Below, piece after piece: positions 1 through 7,097 of a stretch of 14,157 nucleotides of DNA; the first letter of the stretch is position 1, and each line of letters begins with the position of its first letter. The position numbers were made by a program, and so were the translations under genes. The DNA is from DATAQC01 sp046263055 (GTDB lineage: Bacteria > Actinomycetota > Acidimicrobiia > Acidimicrobiales > AC-14): NCBI GenBank assembly GCA_046263055.1, contig JBHELO010000060.1, positions 1 through 14,157 on the forward strand, read 5' to 3'. The notes beneath the pieces were generated by a model, which worked only from the letters and a program-made list of their open reading frames with translations, ran no database searches and had not been told where the DNA came from.

Positions 1-1
1 G

Positions 2-421
2 TGGGGCATGAGCGACCGGGTCGGCCCCATGGCCTGGGGCGGTCAGGGCCAGGTGTTCCTCGGCGAGGACCTCATGCACAGCCGGGAGTACAGCGACGAG
101 ACGGCCCGGGTGATCGACGAGGAGGTCGAGCGCATCCTGCGGGAGCAGGAGGACCGGGCTCGTGAGACCCTCCGCCGCCACCGGTCGGGCCTGGACTCGG
201 TGGCCCGGGCCCTGCTCGAGAACGAGACCATCGACGGCGCCGAGGTCGGACGCCTGGTGGACGAGGCCGCCGGGCGCCAGGTCCGTCGGCGCCCGCCGGC
301 GCCGACCCCGGCGGCGGCCGGCGCCCCCGCTGACGGCGCGGCGGTGGCCGCCAAGCACGCCATGGTCGAGGACCGCCGACCCGCCTCGCCGCCCGACGGG
401 TCCCCCACGGTCCGCCGCTAG
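2..421 (+). CDS. ftsH: ATP-dependent zinc metalloprotease FtsH, C-terminal end (5' truncated)
   Basis: This is the last part of a membrane-anchored AAA+ protease that degrades misfolded membrane and regulatory proteins. The frame is open from base 2 and reads WGMSDRVGP, then VFLGEDL, then a helical stretch with REYSDETARVIDEEV and a final ALLENETIDG segment. These are the hallmark end of the M41 peptidase domain. The AAA domain and the HEXXH zinc site lie upstream of the window. An ATG at 8 is in frame but is an internal Met within the conserved WGMSD motif, not the start. The last 50 or so residues form a Pro/Ala/Arg-rich, probably disordered tail ending at TAG 419-421. Identification rests on recognised family motifs. 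FtsH tails vary in length, so this tail is not remarkable. Confidence 0.93.
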   Translation, partial: WGMSDRVGPMAWGGQGQVFLGEDLMHSREYSDETARVIDEEVERILREQEDRARETLRRHRSGLDSVARALLENETIDGAEVGRLVDEAAGRQVRRRPPAPTPAAAGAPADGAAVAAKHAMVEDRRPASPPDGSPTVRR

Positions 422-516
422 CCCCCGGCCGCCCGCCCGGCACTATCCCGGGACCACCCGCACCCACCCGGCGGTCGACCGTCGCCCGGCCTGCCGCCGG
501 CGCGCAGGACCACCGG

Positions 517-522
517 TAGACT
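517..522 (+). promoter_or_regulatory. possible -10 element of the sufD operon
   Basis: TAGACT matches the actinobacterial TANNNT -10 pattern and lies in the 152-bp gap between ftsH and sufD. It would place a transcript start near 529 and leave a leader of about 45 nt containing the sufD ribosome-binding site. I see no convincing -35 box. No other clear regulatory site or terminator is visible between 422 and 573. Confidence 0.3.
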
Positions 523-558
523 CGCCGGGGGCCGGTCGGACGACGGCCCCGTTCCCGC

Positions 559-566
559 GAGGAAGG
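559..566 (+). promoter_or_regulatory. ribosome-binding site that points to a CTG start for sufD
   Basis: GAGGAAGG is the only Shine-Dalgarno-like purine run upstream of sufD. Its AGGA core ends 10 nt before CTG 574. The only conventional in-frame start, TTG 607, lies far downstream and has no purine-rich sequence in front of it. Confidence 0.6.
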
Positions 567-573
567 TCAGCTC

Positions 574-1854
574 CTGAGCAGTTTCTCCACCGATCGTGCC
601 GCCGCATTGGCGGGCCCGGACTGGTTACGCCGGCGCCGGGCGGCGGCCGGCGAGCGGTTCGGGGCCGCGGCGCTGCCTACCGAGGCCGAGGAGATCTGGC
701 GCTACAGCCGCATCGGGGATCTCGACCTCGCCGCCTTCGCCCCCTCGCCGGCCGCCGCCCCCGCCACCGGCCTCCCCGCCGACCTGCAGGCGGCGGTGGC
801 GGCGGCCGGCGAGCGGGCCGCACTGGTCGTGGTGCGCAACGGCCACGTGGCATCGGTGGAGGTGGACCCCGCCCTGGCCGCCCGGGGGCTGGTGGTCGCC
901 GACGTCGCCGACCTGCCCGACGGCGACGACGTGCTGGGGTCGGTGACGGGCGCCCCCGCCGACGCCTTCGGCGAGCTCAACGGCGCCTTCCTGCCCGGCG
1001 CGGTGGTGGTGCGGGTACCCCGGGGCCTCGAGGTGGACCGCCCGGTCTTCGTGTTCTCCTGGGTCGACGGTGAGGGCACGGCCGCCCTGCCCCGCACGAT
1101 CGTGGACGCCGCCGAGGACTCCGGCGTGACCGTGGTGGAGCACCAGGGTTCGGCCGACGTGGCCGCCCTGGTCGTCCCGGTGGTGGAGCTGCGGGCGGGC
1201 GACGCCTCCCGCGTCCGCTACGTCAACGTCCAGGACCTCGGGCCCCGGGTCTGGCAGGTCGGCCACCAGGCGAGCGAGGTGGGCCGCGACGCCACCCTCC
1301 GCTCGGCGGTGGTCGCCCTGGGCGGCTGCTACGCCCGGGTGCGCACCGACTCCCGCATCGTCGGCCAGGGCGGCACCAGCTACCTCACCGCCGCCTACTT
1401 CGCCGACGCCGACCGCATGCACGACTTCCGCACCCTGCAGGACCACGTCGCCCCCTCGTCCACCAGCGACCTGCTGTTCAAGGGCGCGGTGCAGGACCGC
1501 GGCCGGTCGGTGTACTCCGGGCTCATCCGGGTGCGCAAGGAGGCCCGGGGCACCAACGCCTTCCAGACCAACCGGAACCTGGTGCTGTCCGAGGGGGCCA
1601 GCGCCGAGTCGGTGCCCAACCTGGAGATCGAGACCGACGACGTCCGCTGCAGCCACGCCTCGGCCGTGGGCCCAATCGAGGACGACCAGCGCTACTACCT
1701 GGAGAGCCGGGGGCTGCCCCCCGATGTAGCCGAGCGCCTCATCGTGCTCGGCTTCCTGGGCGAGGTCCTCGACTCCCTCTCGGTGGCCGGGGTCGCGGCC
1801 CGGGCCCGGGCCGGGGTGGCAGCCCGCCTGGGCGACCGGGGGGAGGCGGGGTGA
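574..1854 (+). CDS. sufD: Fe-S cluster assembly protein SufD
   Basis: SufD is the structural partner of SufB and SufC in the SUF scaffold complex, which builds Fe-S clusters in the cytoplasm. The protein is about 426 aa, normal for SufD and shorter than a usual SufB. The N-terminus carries GPDWLRRRR and EEIWRYS, typical of SufD. The C-terminal beta-helix core reads DLLFKGAVQDRGRSVYSG, then NAFQTNRNLVLSEGA, then DDVRCSH with C359 and H361. The His of the CSH motif corresponds to the functionally important His of E. coli SufD. The reading frame is closed upstream by TAG 517-519 and has no ATG or GTG before the conserved region. CTG 574 follows a purine-rich RBS and gives an N-terminus like other SufD proteins; TTG 607 would clip it. 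The stop overlaps the next gene's GTG in a GTGA, so translation is probably coupled. No sufB is present upstream. SufB was considered and rejected on length and motifs. Confidence 0.92.
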   Translation: MSSFSTDRAAALAGPDWLRRRRAAAGERFGAAALPTEAEEIWRYSRIGDLDLAAFAPSPAAAPATGLPADLQAAVAAAGERAALVVVRNGHVASVEVDPALAARGLVVADVADLPDGDDVLGSVTGAPADAFGELNGAFLPGAVVVRVPRGLEVDRPVFVFSWVDGEGTAALPRTIVDAAEDSGVTVVEHQGSADVAALVVPVVELRAGDASRVRYVNVQDLGPRVWQVGHQASEVGRDATLRSAVVALGGCYARVRTDSRIVGQGGTSYLTAAYFADADRMHDFRTLQDHVAPSSTSDLLFKGAVQDRGRSVYSGLIRVRKEARGTNAFQTNRNLVLSEGASAESVPNLEIETDDVRCSHASAVGPIEDDQRYYLESRGLPPDVAERLIVLGFLGEVLDSLSVAGVAARARAGVAARLGDRGEAG

Positions 1855-2198
1855 GCGACCACCACCATCTCCACCGGGCTGCCCGCCGGGTGCGCCTGTG
1901 CGCGGTCGACGACCTGGCCCCGGGCACCTCCCGCCGCTTCGACGTGGACGAGCACCGCATCGCCCTGGTGCGCATCGGCGCCGACTTCTACGCGGTGGGC
2001 GACCGCTGCAGCCACGCCGACTTCTCCCTGGCCGAGGGGGAGGTGTGGCCCGACACCTGCGAGATCGAGTGCTGGAAGCACGGGAGCACGTTCTCGCTCA
2101 AGACCGGCGAGCCCCAGTCGCTGCCCGCCACCCGCCCGGTGCCGGTGTACGACGTCACCGTGGAGGGTGCCGACGTGTTCGTGGACCTGCCGTCGTGA
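1851..2198 (+). CDS. Rieske [2Fe-2S] ferredoxin, non-haem dioxygenase ferredoxin type
   Basis: This is a 115-aa soluble Rieske protein. The cluster ligands are all present: C53-x-H55 (CSHADFSL) and C74-x2-H77 (CWKHGSTF), the spacing used by dioxygenase-type Rieske ferredoxins. There is no signal peptide, membrane segment or catalytic oxygenase domain, so it is a cytoplasmic electron carrier. It starts at GTG 1851, overlapping the sufD stop, with the G-rich run GGGGGAGG upstream as RBS. Its own stop overlaps the sufC start in a second GTGA. This tight placement inside the operon implies a role in, or dependence on, Fe-S assembly, for example as an electron donor or a client protein. The exact partner cannot be told from sequence. 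The N-terminus has a small His-rich run (residues 4-8, four His in five) of unknown meaning. Confidence 0.93.
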   Translation: MSDHHHLHRAARRVRLCAVDDLAPGTSRRFDVDEHRIALVRIGADFYAVGDRCSHADFSLAEGEVWPDTCEIECWKHGSTFSLKTGEPQSLPATRPVPVYDVTVEGADVFVDLPS

Positions 2199-2965
2199 GC
2201 TCGCTGGTGGTGTCGGGCCTGCGGGCCGGCGTGGACGGCCAGGAGATCCTGCGGGGGGTGGACCTCGAGGTGTCGTCGGGTGAGGTCCACGCCGTCATGG
2301 GCCCCAACGGGTCGGGCAAGTCCACCCTGGCGCATGTGGTCATGGGCGCGCCCGGCTACACGGTGACGGCCGGCAGCATCACCCTGGACGGCGTCGAGCT
2401 GGCCGGCCTGGCCACCTGGAAGCGGGCCCAGGCGGGGCTGTTCCTGGCCATGCAGTACCCCATCGAGGTCCCCGGGGTGTCGCTGGCGGAGACGCTGGAG
2501 GAGGCGATGAGGGCCCGGGGCCGCGACCCCGCCCTGGTGGGGGCGTCGGTCGTGGCCGAGGCGTCCAGGGTCGGGATGTCGGGCGCCCTGCTCACCCGCC
2601 CGCTCAACGTCGACCTGTCGGGCGGGGAGAAGAAGCGCAACGAGACGGTGCAGCTGGCGGTGCTGGCGCCGCGCATCGCGGTGCTCGACGAGATCGACTC
2701 GGGGCTGGACGTGGACGCCCTGCGCATCGTGTCCCGCCGGGTCGAGGCCCTCACCGAGGAGCAGGGACTGGGCGTGCTGGTCATCACCCACTACAGCCGC
2801 CTGCTGCGCGAGCTCCACCCCGACCGGGTGTCGGTGCTGCGGGCCGGCCGGGTGGTGGCCTCGGGCGGTCCCGAGCTGGCCGAGGAGCTGGAGGCCACCG
2901 GGTACGCCGGCTACGGCGACGAGGAGCCTCCCCCCGCCGAGCCCCCCGCCCCCGCTCTGGCCTGA
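2195..2965 (+). CDS. sufC: SufC-type ABC ATPase, copy 1 (operon with sufD)
   Basis: SufC is the ATPase that drives conformational change in the SufB-SufC-SufD scaffold; it is not a transporter. The 256-aa protein has Walker A GPNGSGKST (residues 36-44), a Q-loop region MQYPIEVPGVS, the signature LSGGEKKRNE, Walker B IAVLDEIDSGLD and the switch His in ITHYSR. YPxEVPGVS and SGGEKKRNE are specific to SufC within the ABC family. The GTG start at 2195 overlaps the Rieske stop, and an upstream extension in this frame is noncoding shadow. Compared with the second copy at 9463-10212 it differs before the signature (PLNVDLSGG rather than YVNEGFSGG), has DEID rather than DETD after Walker B, and carries a Glu/Pro/Ala-rich C-terminal tail of about 20 residues. 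The two are paralogs, not a recent duplication. Confidence 0.94.
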   Translation: MSSLVVSGLRAGVDGQEILRGVDLEVSSGEVHAVMGPNGSGKSTLAHVVMGAPGYTVTAGSITLDGVELAGLATWKRAQAGLFLAMQYPIEVPGVSLAETLEEAMRARGRDPALVGASVVAEASRVGMSGALLTRPLNVDLSGGEKKRNETVQLAVLAPRIAVLDEIDSGLDVDALRIVSRRVEALTEEQGLGVLVITHYSRLLRELHPDRVSVLRAGRVVASGGPELAEELEATGYAGYGDEEPPPAEPPAPALA

Positions 2966-2976
2966 CCGTCGACCCC

Positions 2977-2997
2977 GGCCCGGGCGGCGCCCCGGCC
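2977..2997. terminator. candidate bidirectional hairpin between convergent sufC1 and ldt
   Basis: GGCCCGGGC (2977-2985) and GCCCCGGCC (2989-2997) can form a 9-bp stem with one C-C mismatch and a 3-nt GGC loop. It sits in the 39-bp gap between two convergent stop codons. There is no U-tract, which is common in high-GC actinobacteria, so the call rests on position and pairing alone. In sequence this GC-rich, some pairing arises by chance. Confidence 0.35.
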
Positions 2998-3004
2998 ACC
3001 CGGC

Positions 3005-4027
3005 TCAGGGCTTGGGCGCAGCGGGAGGGCACACCAGCAGGCACTTGGGAACGGTGGTGGGAGGGCTGGTGGAGGCTGGCGACGTCGGCGTGGGCACCGG
3101 TGTGGTGGGGGCCGGTGTGGTGGCCGGTGTGGTGGGCGGTGTGGTGGTGGGCGGTGTGGTGGTGGTGGTGGGAACGGGCGCCGGGATGCTGCCGTCGGTG
3201 CCGGCCACGTAGACCGGCGTGCCGAGCGAGATGTGGGACGGGAACCACTCGGCGGCGTGCATGGGGATGCGGACGCAGCCGTGGGAGGCGGGCGACGCCG
3301 GCACCGACGGCGAGCCGTGGATGGCGATGCCGCCGTCGAAGTAGGCGGGGTTGTAGAGGTCGCCCAGGGGCCCGTGCTCCCAGCCGTGGGCCTGGCGGTA
3401 CACGGAGAACGACCCGGGGTCGGTGATGGCGTTGCGGCAGTAGCCCTGGGAGCAGAAGCGGACGCCCGACCCGGTGGAGACGGTGAGGATCTTGGCGAGG
3501 TTCCCGCCCTCGTACAGGAACAGGACCTGGCGGGCGAGGTCCACCTCCACCCGGTTGGCACCGCCCGCCGGCACGAGGGGCGGGGGGGGCGTGGGCTTGG
3601 CCGCGTCCACCGCCGCCACCACGTCGTCGGTGGCCCGGCCCGTGCGGGCCATGCCGGTGACCTTCTGGAACGCCATCACCCCGTAGGCCGTGTCCTGGTC
3701 GTAGGTGTCGTCCACCGCCCCGACCTCGTAGTGGAGGCTGGTCAGCCTGGCCTCCAGGGCGGCGACGGTGGCTCCCTTCGCCCCCGGGCCCAGGCCGGGC
3801 AGCGGAGCGGTGGTGGAGGTCGTGGTGGACGGGGCCTCCTCGGTGACCGGAGGGGCAGTCGTCGTGGAGGTGGGGGCGGCCGCCGGATGGGCGGCCAGCG
3901 CCAGGCCGGTGCCCCGGCCCCCGCTGCCGCCGCCGCAGCCGGCCACCACCAGGGCCACGACGGCTCCCACCGCCAGGATGCCGGCGCCCGTCCGGCGGGG
4001 AGTGCGGGGGCGTCCGGTCGCCGCCAT
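3005..4027 (-). CDS. lipoprotein L,D-transpeptidase with peptidoglycan-binding domain
   Basis: This enzyme makes 3-3 peptide cross-links in peptidoglycan outside the membrane. The 340-aa protein has a basic N-terminus, a hydrophobic segment (about 16-30) and lipobox VAGC with lipid-anchor Cys31. A Thr/Pro-rich linker (52-77) follows, then a PG_binding_1-like domain (about 78-140). The YkuD catalytic domain (about 158-275) has H237 in IHGS and the SHGCVRI motif with H249 and nucleophile C251. C192 and C197 could form a disulfide. Residues 283-327 are almost only Thr, Pro, Ser, Ala and Val, and the protein ends with a short stretch holding two more Cys (C329, C333). ATG 4027 is chosen because it gives a proper lipoprotein signal and lies 6 nt after a TANNNT hexamer; the longer open frame upstream overlaps the divergent gene at 4091. 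Confidence 0.92.
   Translation of the reverse strand: MAATGRPRTPRRTGAGILAVGAVVALVVAGCGGGSGGRGTGLALAAHPAAAPTSTTTAPPVTEEAPSTTTSTTAPLPGLGPGAKGATVAALEARLTSLHYEVGAVDDTYDQDTAYGVMAFQKVTGMARTGRATDDVVAAVDAAKPTPPPPLVPAGGANRVEVDLARQVLFLYEGGNLAKILTVSTGSGVRFCSQGYCRNAITDPGSFSVYRQAHGWEHGPLGDLYNPAYFDGGIAIHGSPSVPASPASHGCVRIPMHAAEWFPSHISLGTPVYVAGTDGSIPAPVPTTTTTPPTTTPPTTPATTPAPTTPVPTPTSPASTSPPTTVPKCLLVCPPAAPKP
3099..3162 (+). repeat. GGTGTGGTGG coding repeats in the L,D-transpeptidase tail
   Basis: GGTGTGGTGG occurs at 3099, 3114, 3126, 3138 and 3153, with steps of 15, 12, 12 and 15 bases. All steps are multiples of three, so copies can be gained or lost without breaking the minus-strand gene. They encode the Thr/Pro-rich tail. 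The plus strand here is G-rich with many GG runs. Confidence 0.8.
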
Positions 4028-4033
4028 GCAGGA

Positions 4034-4039
4034 ACTGTA
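4034..4039 (-). promoter_or_regulatory. -10-like hexamer of the L,D-transpeptidase gene (leaderless)
   Basis: Read on the minus strand the hexamer is TACAGT (TANNNT). It ends exactly 6 nt before the ATG at 4027, so transcription would begin at or next to the start codon. No Shine-Dalgarno sequence is present, which agrees with a leaderless mRNA. No clear -35 box is visible. Confidence 0.5.
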
Positions 4040-4078
4040 GGCCAGCCCCGCGGTACCGGGCTGCGGTCCGTCCGGCCC

Positions 4079-4084
4079 TACCAT
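4079..4084 (+). promoter_or_regulatory. -10-like hexamer of the TlpA/peroxiredoxin-like gene (leaderless)
   Basis: TACCAT fits TANNNT and ends 6 nt before ATG 4091, the same spacing as in the divergent L,D-transpeptidase gene. The short AAGGG just before the ATG is too close to serve as a ribosome-binding site. A leaderless transcript is the simplest reading. Confidence 0.5.
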
Positions 4085-4090
4085 CAAGGG

Positions 4091-4546
4091 ATGCTCACCG
4101 TCGGCGACACCGCCCCGTCGTTCTTCCTGCCCGACGCGGCGTCGGGCCAGACGGTGACCGACCCGTGGTCGGAGGGACGCATCGTCGTGGTGTTCTTCAA
4201 GGTCACGTGCCCTGTCTGCCAGATGGTGGGGCCCAAGGTGGCGGCCCTGGCCGCCGGCGGTGCCCGGGTGCTGGCGGTGGGCCAGGACCCGCCCGCCGCC
4301 CTCAAGCGCTACGCCGGCGAGCACGGCCAAGGCGTGCCCACGGTGAGCGAGCCCGCGCCGTACCGGGTGTCGGCCGCCTACGGCCTGTCGAGCGTGCCGT
4401 CCCTTTTCCTGGTCGAGCCCGAGGGGACCATCGCCGCCGCGGTGGGGGCATGGGACCGGGCGCGGTGGAACGCGGTGGCGGCCGCCGCCGGCGCCCCCGC
4501 GGTGTCGACCGACGGCGACGGGCTGCCCGCCTTCCGCCCCGGCTGA
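4091..4546 (+). CDS. TlpA/peroxiredoxin-like thioredoxin-fold protein with CPVC motif
   Basis: This is a 151-aa redoxin. It opens with GDTAPSFFLPD, the usual start of AhpC/TSA and TlpA-like folds. KVTCPVC follows at the end of beta-strand 1, giving a CxxC pair at C40 and C43. The cis-Pro loop is SVPSLFLVEPEG. No signal peptide or membrane anchor is present, so it should act in the cytoplasm, unlike most TlpA proteins. The CxxC pair suggests a thiol-disulfide reductase or a thioredoxin-like peroxidase; the substrate cannot be inferred. The C-terminal 25 residues have no recognisable motif. It is divergent from the L,D-transpeptidase gene and convergent with the MFS gene, so it is probably transcribed alone. 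ATG 4091 puts the conserved GDxAP at residues 5-9, as expected. Confidence 0.85.
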   Translation: MLTVGDTAPSFFLPDAASGQTVTDPWSEGRIVVVFFKVTCPVCQMVGPKVAALAAGGARVLAVGQDPPAALKRYAGEHGQGVPTVSEPAPYRVSAAYGLSSVPSLFLVEPEGTIAAAVGAWDRARWNAVAAAAGAPAVSTDGDGLPAFRPG

Positions 4547-4609
4547 GGCAGCCGCAACCGCCACTGACCCGGTCGGGCCAGCCACCAGGAGCGCCCGCCT
4601 CGAGCCCGC

Positions 4610-6028
4610 CTACCCGGGAGGCCGTCGGGTTGACGCCGGACGGGAACGGACGGCCCCGAGGGGAGCCGGGGCGGGGTCGTCGAGGACCGACGCCAGATCG
4701 GGGCGCAACGCCCGCAGCCCCCCGACGACGGCCAGGAACACCAGGGCGCAGCCGGCGGTGACGGCGCGCAGGCCGAAGCGGTCGTCGAGCACGCCCTGCA
4801 GCACCGCTCCCACCGGGTAGATCGTGCCCAGCGCCACCATGTACAGGCTGAGGATTCGTGCTCGGAAGGCGCCCGGGGCCCGCACCTGGACCACCGTGTT
4901 CAGCCCCGACAGCACGCCGATGTAGGCCGCCCCCACCGCCACCAGGGCCGCCGCCGCCACCGGGAGCGAGGGCGCAACGGCATAGCCGACCACCGCCACG
5001 CCCACTCCCGCCAGGCTGGCCTCCAGCGCCCGGCGGCGTCCGAACCGCCGGGCCAGGGGGGCCAGGGCCAAGGCGCCGGCCACCGCCCCCACGCCCTGGG
5101 CGGTGACCAGCACCGACGTCCCCGCCTCGCCCCGGCCGAACAGCTGCAGGGCGACGGCGGGGATGAGGGCGATGAAGGGCGACACCAGCAGGGCGGTGAC
5201 GGCGATGGCCCCGATGGCCAGGCGGCACCCGGGCTCGGCGGCCGCCGCCCGCATGCCGGTGACGATGCGCCGGTGCAGGGTGCCGCCCTCGGCGTCGGGC
5301 GCCGGCGGCGAGATGCGCACCACCGCCAGGGCCACCATCACCGCCCCGAACGAGGCGGCGTTGACGGCGAATGCCAGGCTGTAGGAGCCCAGGGCCAGCA
5401 CCAGACCGGCCAGGGCGGGTCCCACCACCCGGCCCAGGTTGAACTGGGCCGACGACAGGGAGATGGCCCCCAGCAGGTCCTCCCGGGACACCAGGTCGGG
5501 CAGGATGGCCTGGTAGGCGGGGAAGCCGAGCGCCGCCATCATGCCGCCGCCCAGCACGGTCACGGTGACCGCGCCGGGGCTGGCGTGGCCGGTGAGGGCC
5601 AGCCCGGCCAGGAGGGTGGCGAAGGCCGTCTCCCCCACCGTCGTGCCGAGGAGCCACCGCCGGCGGTCGACCCGGTCAGCCATGGCGCCGCCCACCGGCG
5701 AGAGGACCCCGACCGGCAGGAAGGCGGCCGCTGCCACCAGCCCCGTCCAGCCCGCCTGGTGGGTCCGGGCGGTGACCAGGACGCCCACCGCCACCGTCTG
5801 CATCCACGAGCCGACGTTGGAGACCAGCGCCGCCGACCACACCAGGGCGAAGTCCCGCCGCCGCAGGGGGCGCAGGGACGACACCGACAGCAGCCGCCGA
5901 CGCCGCGAGGACACCGGGGGTGGCGCCCGTCCTCCGGGGGGCTCGGTCCGGGGGCCTCCGGCCTGGGCGGCGGGCGACGGCTCCGTCACCCCGCCCGCCC
6001 GGGGGCCGGGGATGCGGTGGCCGCCCAT
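4610..6028 (-). CDS. MFS transporter, MFS_3 / EntS-like exporter family
   Basis: This is a polytopic inner-membrane efflux protein of about 472 aa, the usual size for 12 transmembrane segments. The core begins with SLRPLRRRDFALVWSAALVSNVGSW and continues GGAMADRVDRRR, the motif A loop between TM2 and TM3. This order is typical of the MFS_3 group that includes the enterobactin exporter EntS. Alternating hydrophobic Ala/Val/Leu/Gly segments continue to about residue 440. The substrate is not predictable. ATG 6028 is preceded by a TANNNT hexamer and gives a 48-residue Pro/Arg-rich cytoplasmic lead. Internal GTGs at 5989 and 5914 would shorten this lead, so the start is moderately uncertain. The gene is divergent from the dehydrogenase gene at 6137. 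Confidence 0.9.
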   Translation of the reverse strand: MGGHRIPGPRAGGVTEPSPAAQAGGPRTEPPGGRAPPPVSSRRRRLLSVSSLRPLRRRDFALVWSAALVSNVGSWMQTVAVGVLVTARTHQAGWTGLVAAAAFLPVGVLSPVGGAMADRVDRRRWLLGTTVGETAFATLLAGLALTGHASPGAVTVTVLGGGMMAALGFPAYQAILPDLVSREDLLGAISLSSAQFNLGRVVGPALAGLVLALGSYSLAFAVNAASFGAVMVALAVVRISPPAPDAEGGTLHRRIVTGMRAAAAEPGCRLAIGAIAVTALLVSPFIALIPAVALQLFGRGEAGTSVLVTAQGVGAVAGALALAPLARRFGRRRALEASLAGVGVAVVGYAVAPSLPVAAAALVAVGAAYIGVLSGLNTVVQVRAPGAFRARILSLYMVALGTIYPVGAVLQGVLDDRFGLRAVTAGCALVFLAVVGGLRALRPDLASVLDDPAPAPLGAVRSRPASTRRPPG

Positions 6029-6035
6029 GGCGGCG

Positions 6036-6041
6036 AGGGTA
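6036..6041 (-). promoter_or_regulatory. -10-like hexamer of the MFS gene (leaderless)
   Basis: Minus-strand TACCCT fits TANNNT and ends 7 nt before the ATG at 6028. No Shine-Dalgarno sequence is visible. This supports ATG 6028 as the start and a leaderless transcript. Confidence 0.45.
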
Positions 6042-6136
6042 GGCGAGCGACGGGTTCCCGCCCGCCGCGGGGGGTAGGACTGCGGGGCGCGGTCGAGCCG
6101 GCGGCCGCCCAGTCGCCGCGACCCGCGGAGGTGCAC

Positions 6137-7027
6137 GTGGAGCACAGGCCACTCGACCAGCAGGTGATCGTCGTCTTCGGGGCGTCCAGTGGGATCGGGC
6201 GGGCCACCGCCCTGCGAGCCGTCGAACGGGGCGCCCGGGTGGTGGCCGCCGGCCGCGACCACGAGGCCCTGGACGCCCTGGTGCGGGAGGTCGGCGGCCA
6301 CCGGCTGGCCACCGCCACCGCCGACGCCGCCGATCCCGACCAGGTGGAGGCCGTGGCGGCGGTGGCCGAGGAGCGGTTCGGCGCCATCCACACGTGGGCC
6401 CACGTGGCCGGCGTGGCCGCCTACGGCCGCTTCGAGGACATGACGCCCGACGAGTTCCGCCGGGTGGTGGAGGTGGACCTGCTGGGCCCGGTGTGGGGCG
6501 CCCGGGCCGCCCTCCCCCGGCTCCGGCGGGGCGGTGGTGCGCTGGTGGTGGTGTCGTCGGAGGTCGCCAAGCGCGGCTTCCCCCTGGCGTCGTCATACAG
6601 CGCCGCCAAGCACGGGGTGGACGGCTTCCTGGAGGCCCTGCGGGTGGAGCTCCAGCACGAGCGGGTGCCGGTGTCGGTGACCCAGGTGATGCCGGCCGCC
6701 GTCTCCACCCCCTTCTTCGAGCACGCCCGCACCCGGCTGGGAGTGCGGCCGTCGGGCCCGCCGCCCGTCTACTCGGCGGAGACGGTGGCCGACGCCATCC
6801 TCTCGGCCGCCGAGCGACCCCGGCGGGACGTAGCCGTGGGCAGCGCGGCCAAGCTGCAGATCGCCCTCCAGCGGCTGTCGCCCCGCCTGGTCGACGCCGT
6901 GGCCCGGGTGGCCGCCTTCCGCCTCCAGCGCTCGCCCGAGCCCAAGGCGGTGGGCGACGACGCCCTGTTCGACGCCCCCGCCGGCGACGCCCGGGTGTCG
7001 GGGACGGTGACCACCAGCCACCGCTGA
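6137..7027 (+). CDS. short-chain dehydrogenase/reductase (classical SDR)
   Basis: This is an NAD(P)-dependent oxidoreductase of about 296 aa. The Rossmann nucleotide site GASSGIG is at residues 15-21. AAGRD at the end of beta-2 has an Arg that would favour NADP(H). The catalytic set is S141, Y154 and K158 (YSAAK). The usual NNAG motif is replaced by HVAG. After the SDR core comes a C-terminal segment of about 80 residues with YSAETVADAI, then an Arg/Leu-rich helix and a Gly/Thr-rich end. This extension is common in SDRs that act on hydrophobic substrates, but the substrate is unknown. GTG 6137 is preferred because GGAG lies 6 nt upstream; GTG 6131 touches that GGAG directly. The gene is divergent from the MFS gene, with about 108 bp between the starts. 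Confidence 0.88.
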   Translation: MEHRPLDQQVIVVFGASSGIGRATALRAVERGARVVAAGRDHEALDALVREVGGHRLATATADAADPDQVEAVAAVAEERFGAIHTWAHVAGVAAYGRFEDMTPDEFRRVVEVDLLGPVWGARAALPRLRRGGGALVVVSSEVAKRGFPLASSYSAAKHGVDGFLEALRVELQHERVPVSVTQVMPAAVSTPFFEHARTRLGVRPSGPPPVYSAETVADAILSAAERPRRDVAVGSAAKLQIALQRLSPRLVDAVARVAAFRLQRSPEPKAVGDDALFDAPAGDARVSGTVTTSHR

Positions 7028-7097
7028 CGCCCGGTCGCCAGGGCGGGCGGCGGGCACCTCAGGCGCCGGCCGAGTGGAGACGACTCCGGTCGGCTTG

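Noticed and set aside
625..1656. Long minus-strand open frame across sufD, with similar long antisense frames across most genes
   Set aside because: High GC removes stop codons from all frames. These translations are low-complexity His/Gly/Arg/Pro-rich, lack motifs and lie opposite well-supported genes.
574..1854. Reading the first suf gene as sufB rather than sufD
   Set aside because: Length (about 426 aa) and the motifs EEIWRYS, DLLFKGAVQDRGRSVYSG and RCSHASAVGP fit SufD; the longer N-terminal region of SufB is absent.
3233..4546. Plus-strand frame joining the antisense of ldt to the TlpA-like gene as one protein
   Set aside because: The first part lies opposite the L,D-transpeptidase gene and is low complexity; the conserved redoxin domain starts cleanly at ATG 4091.
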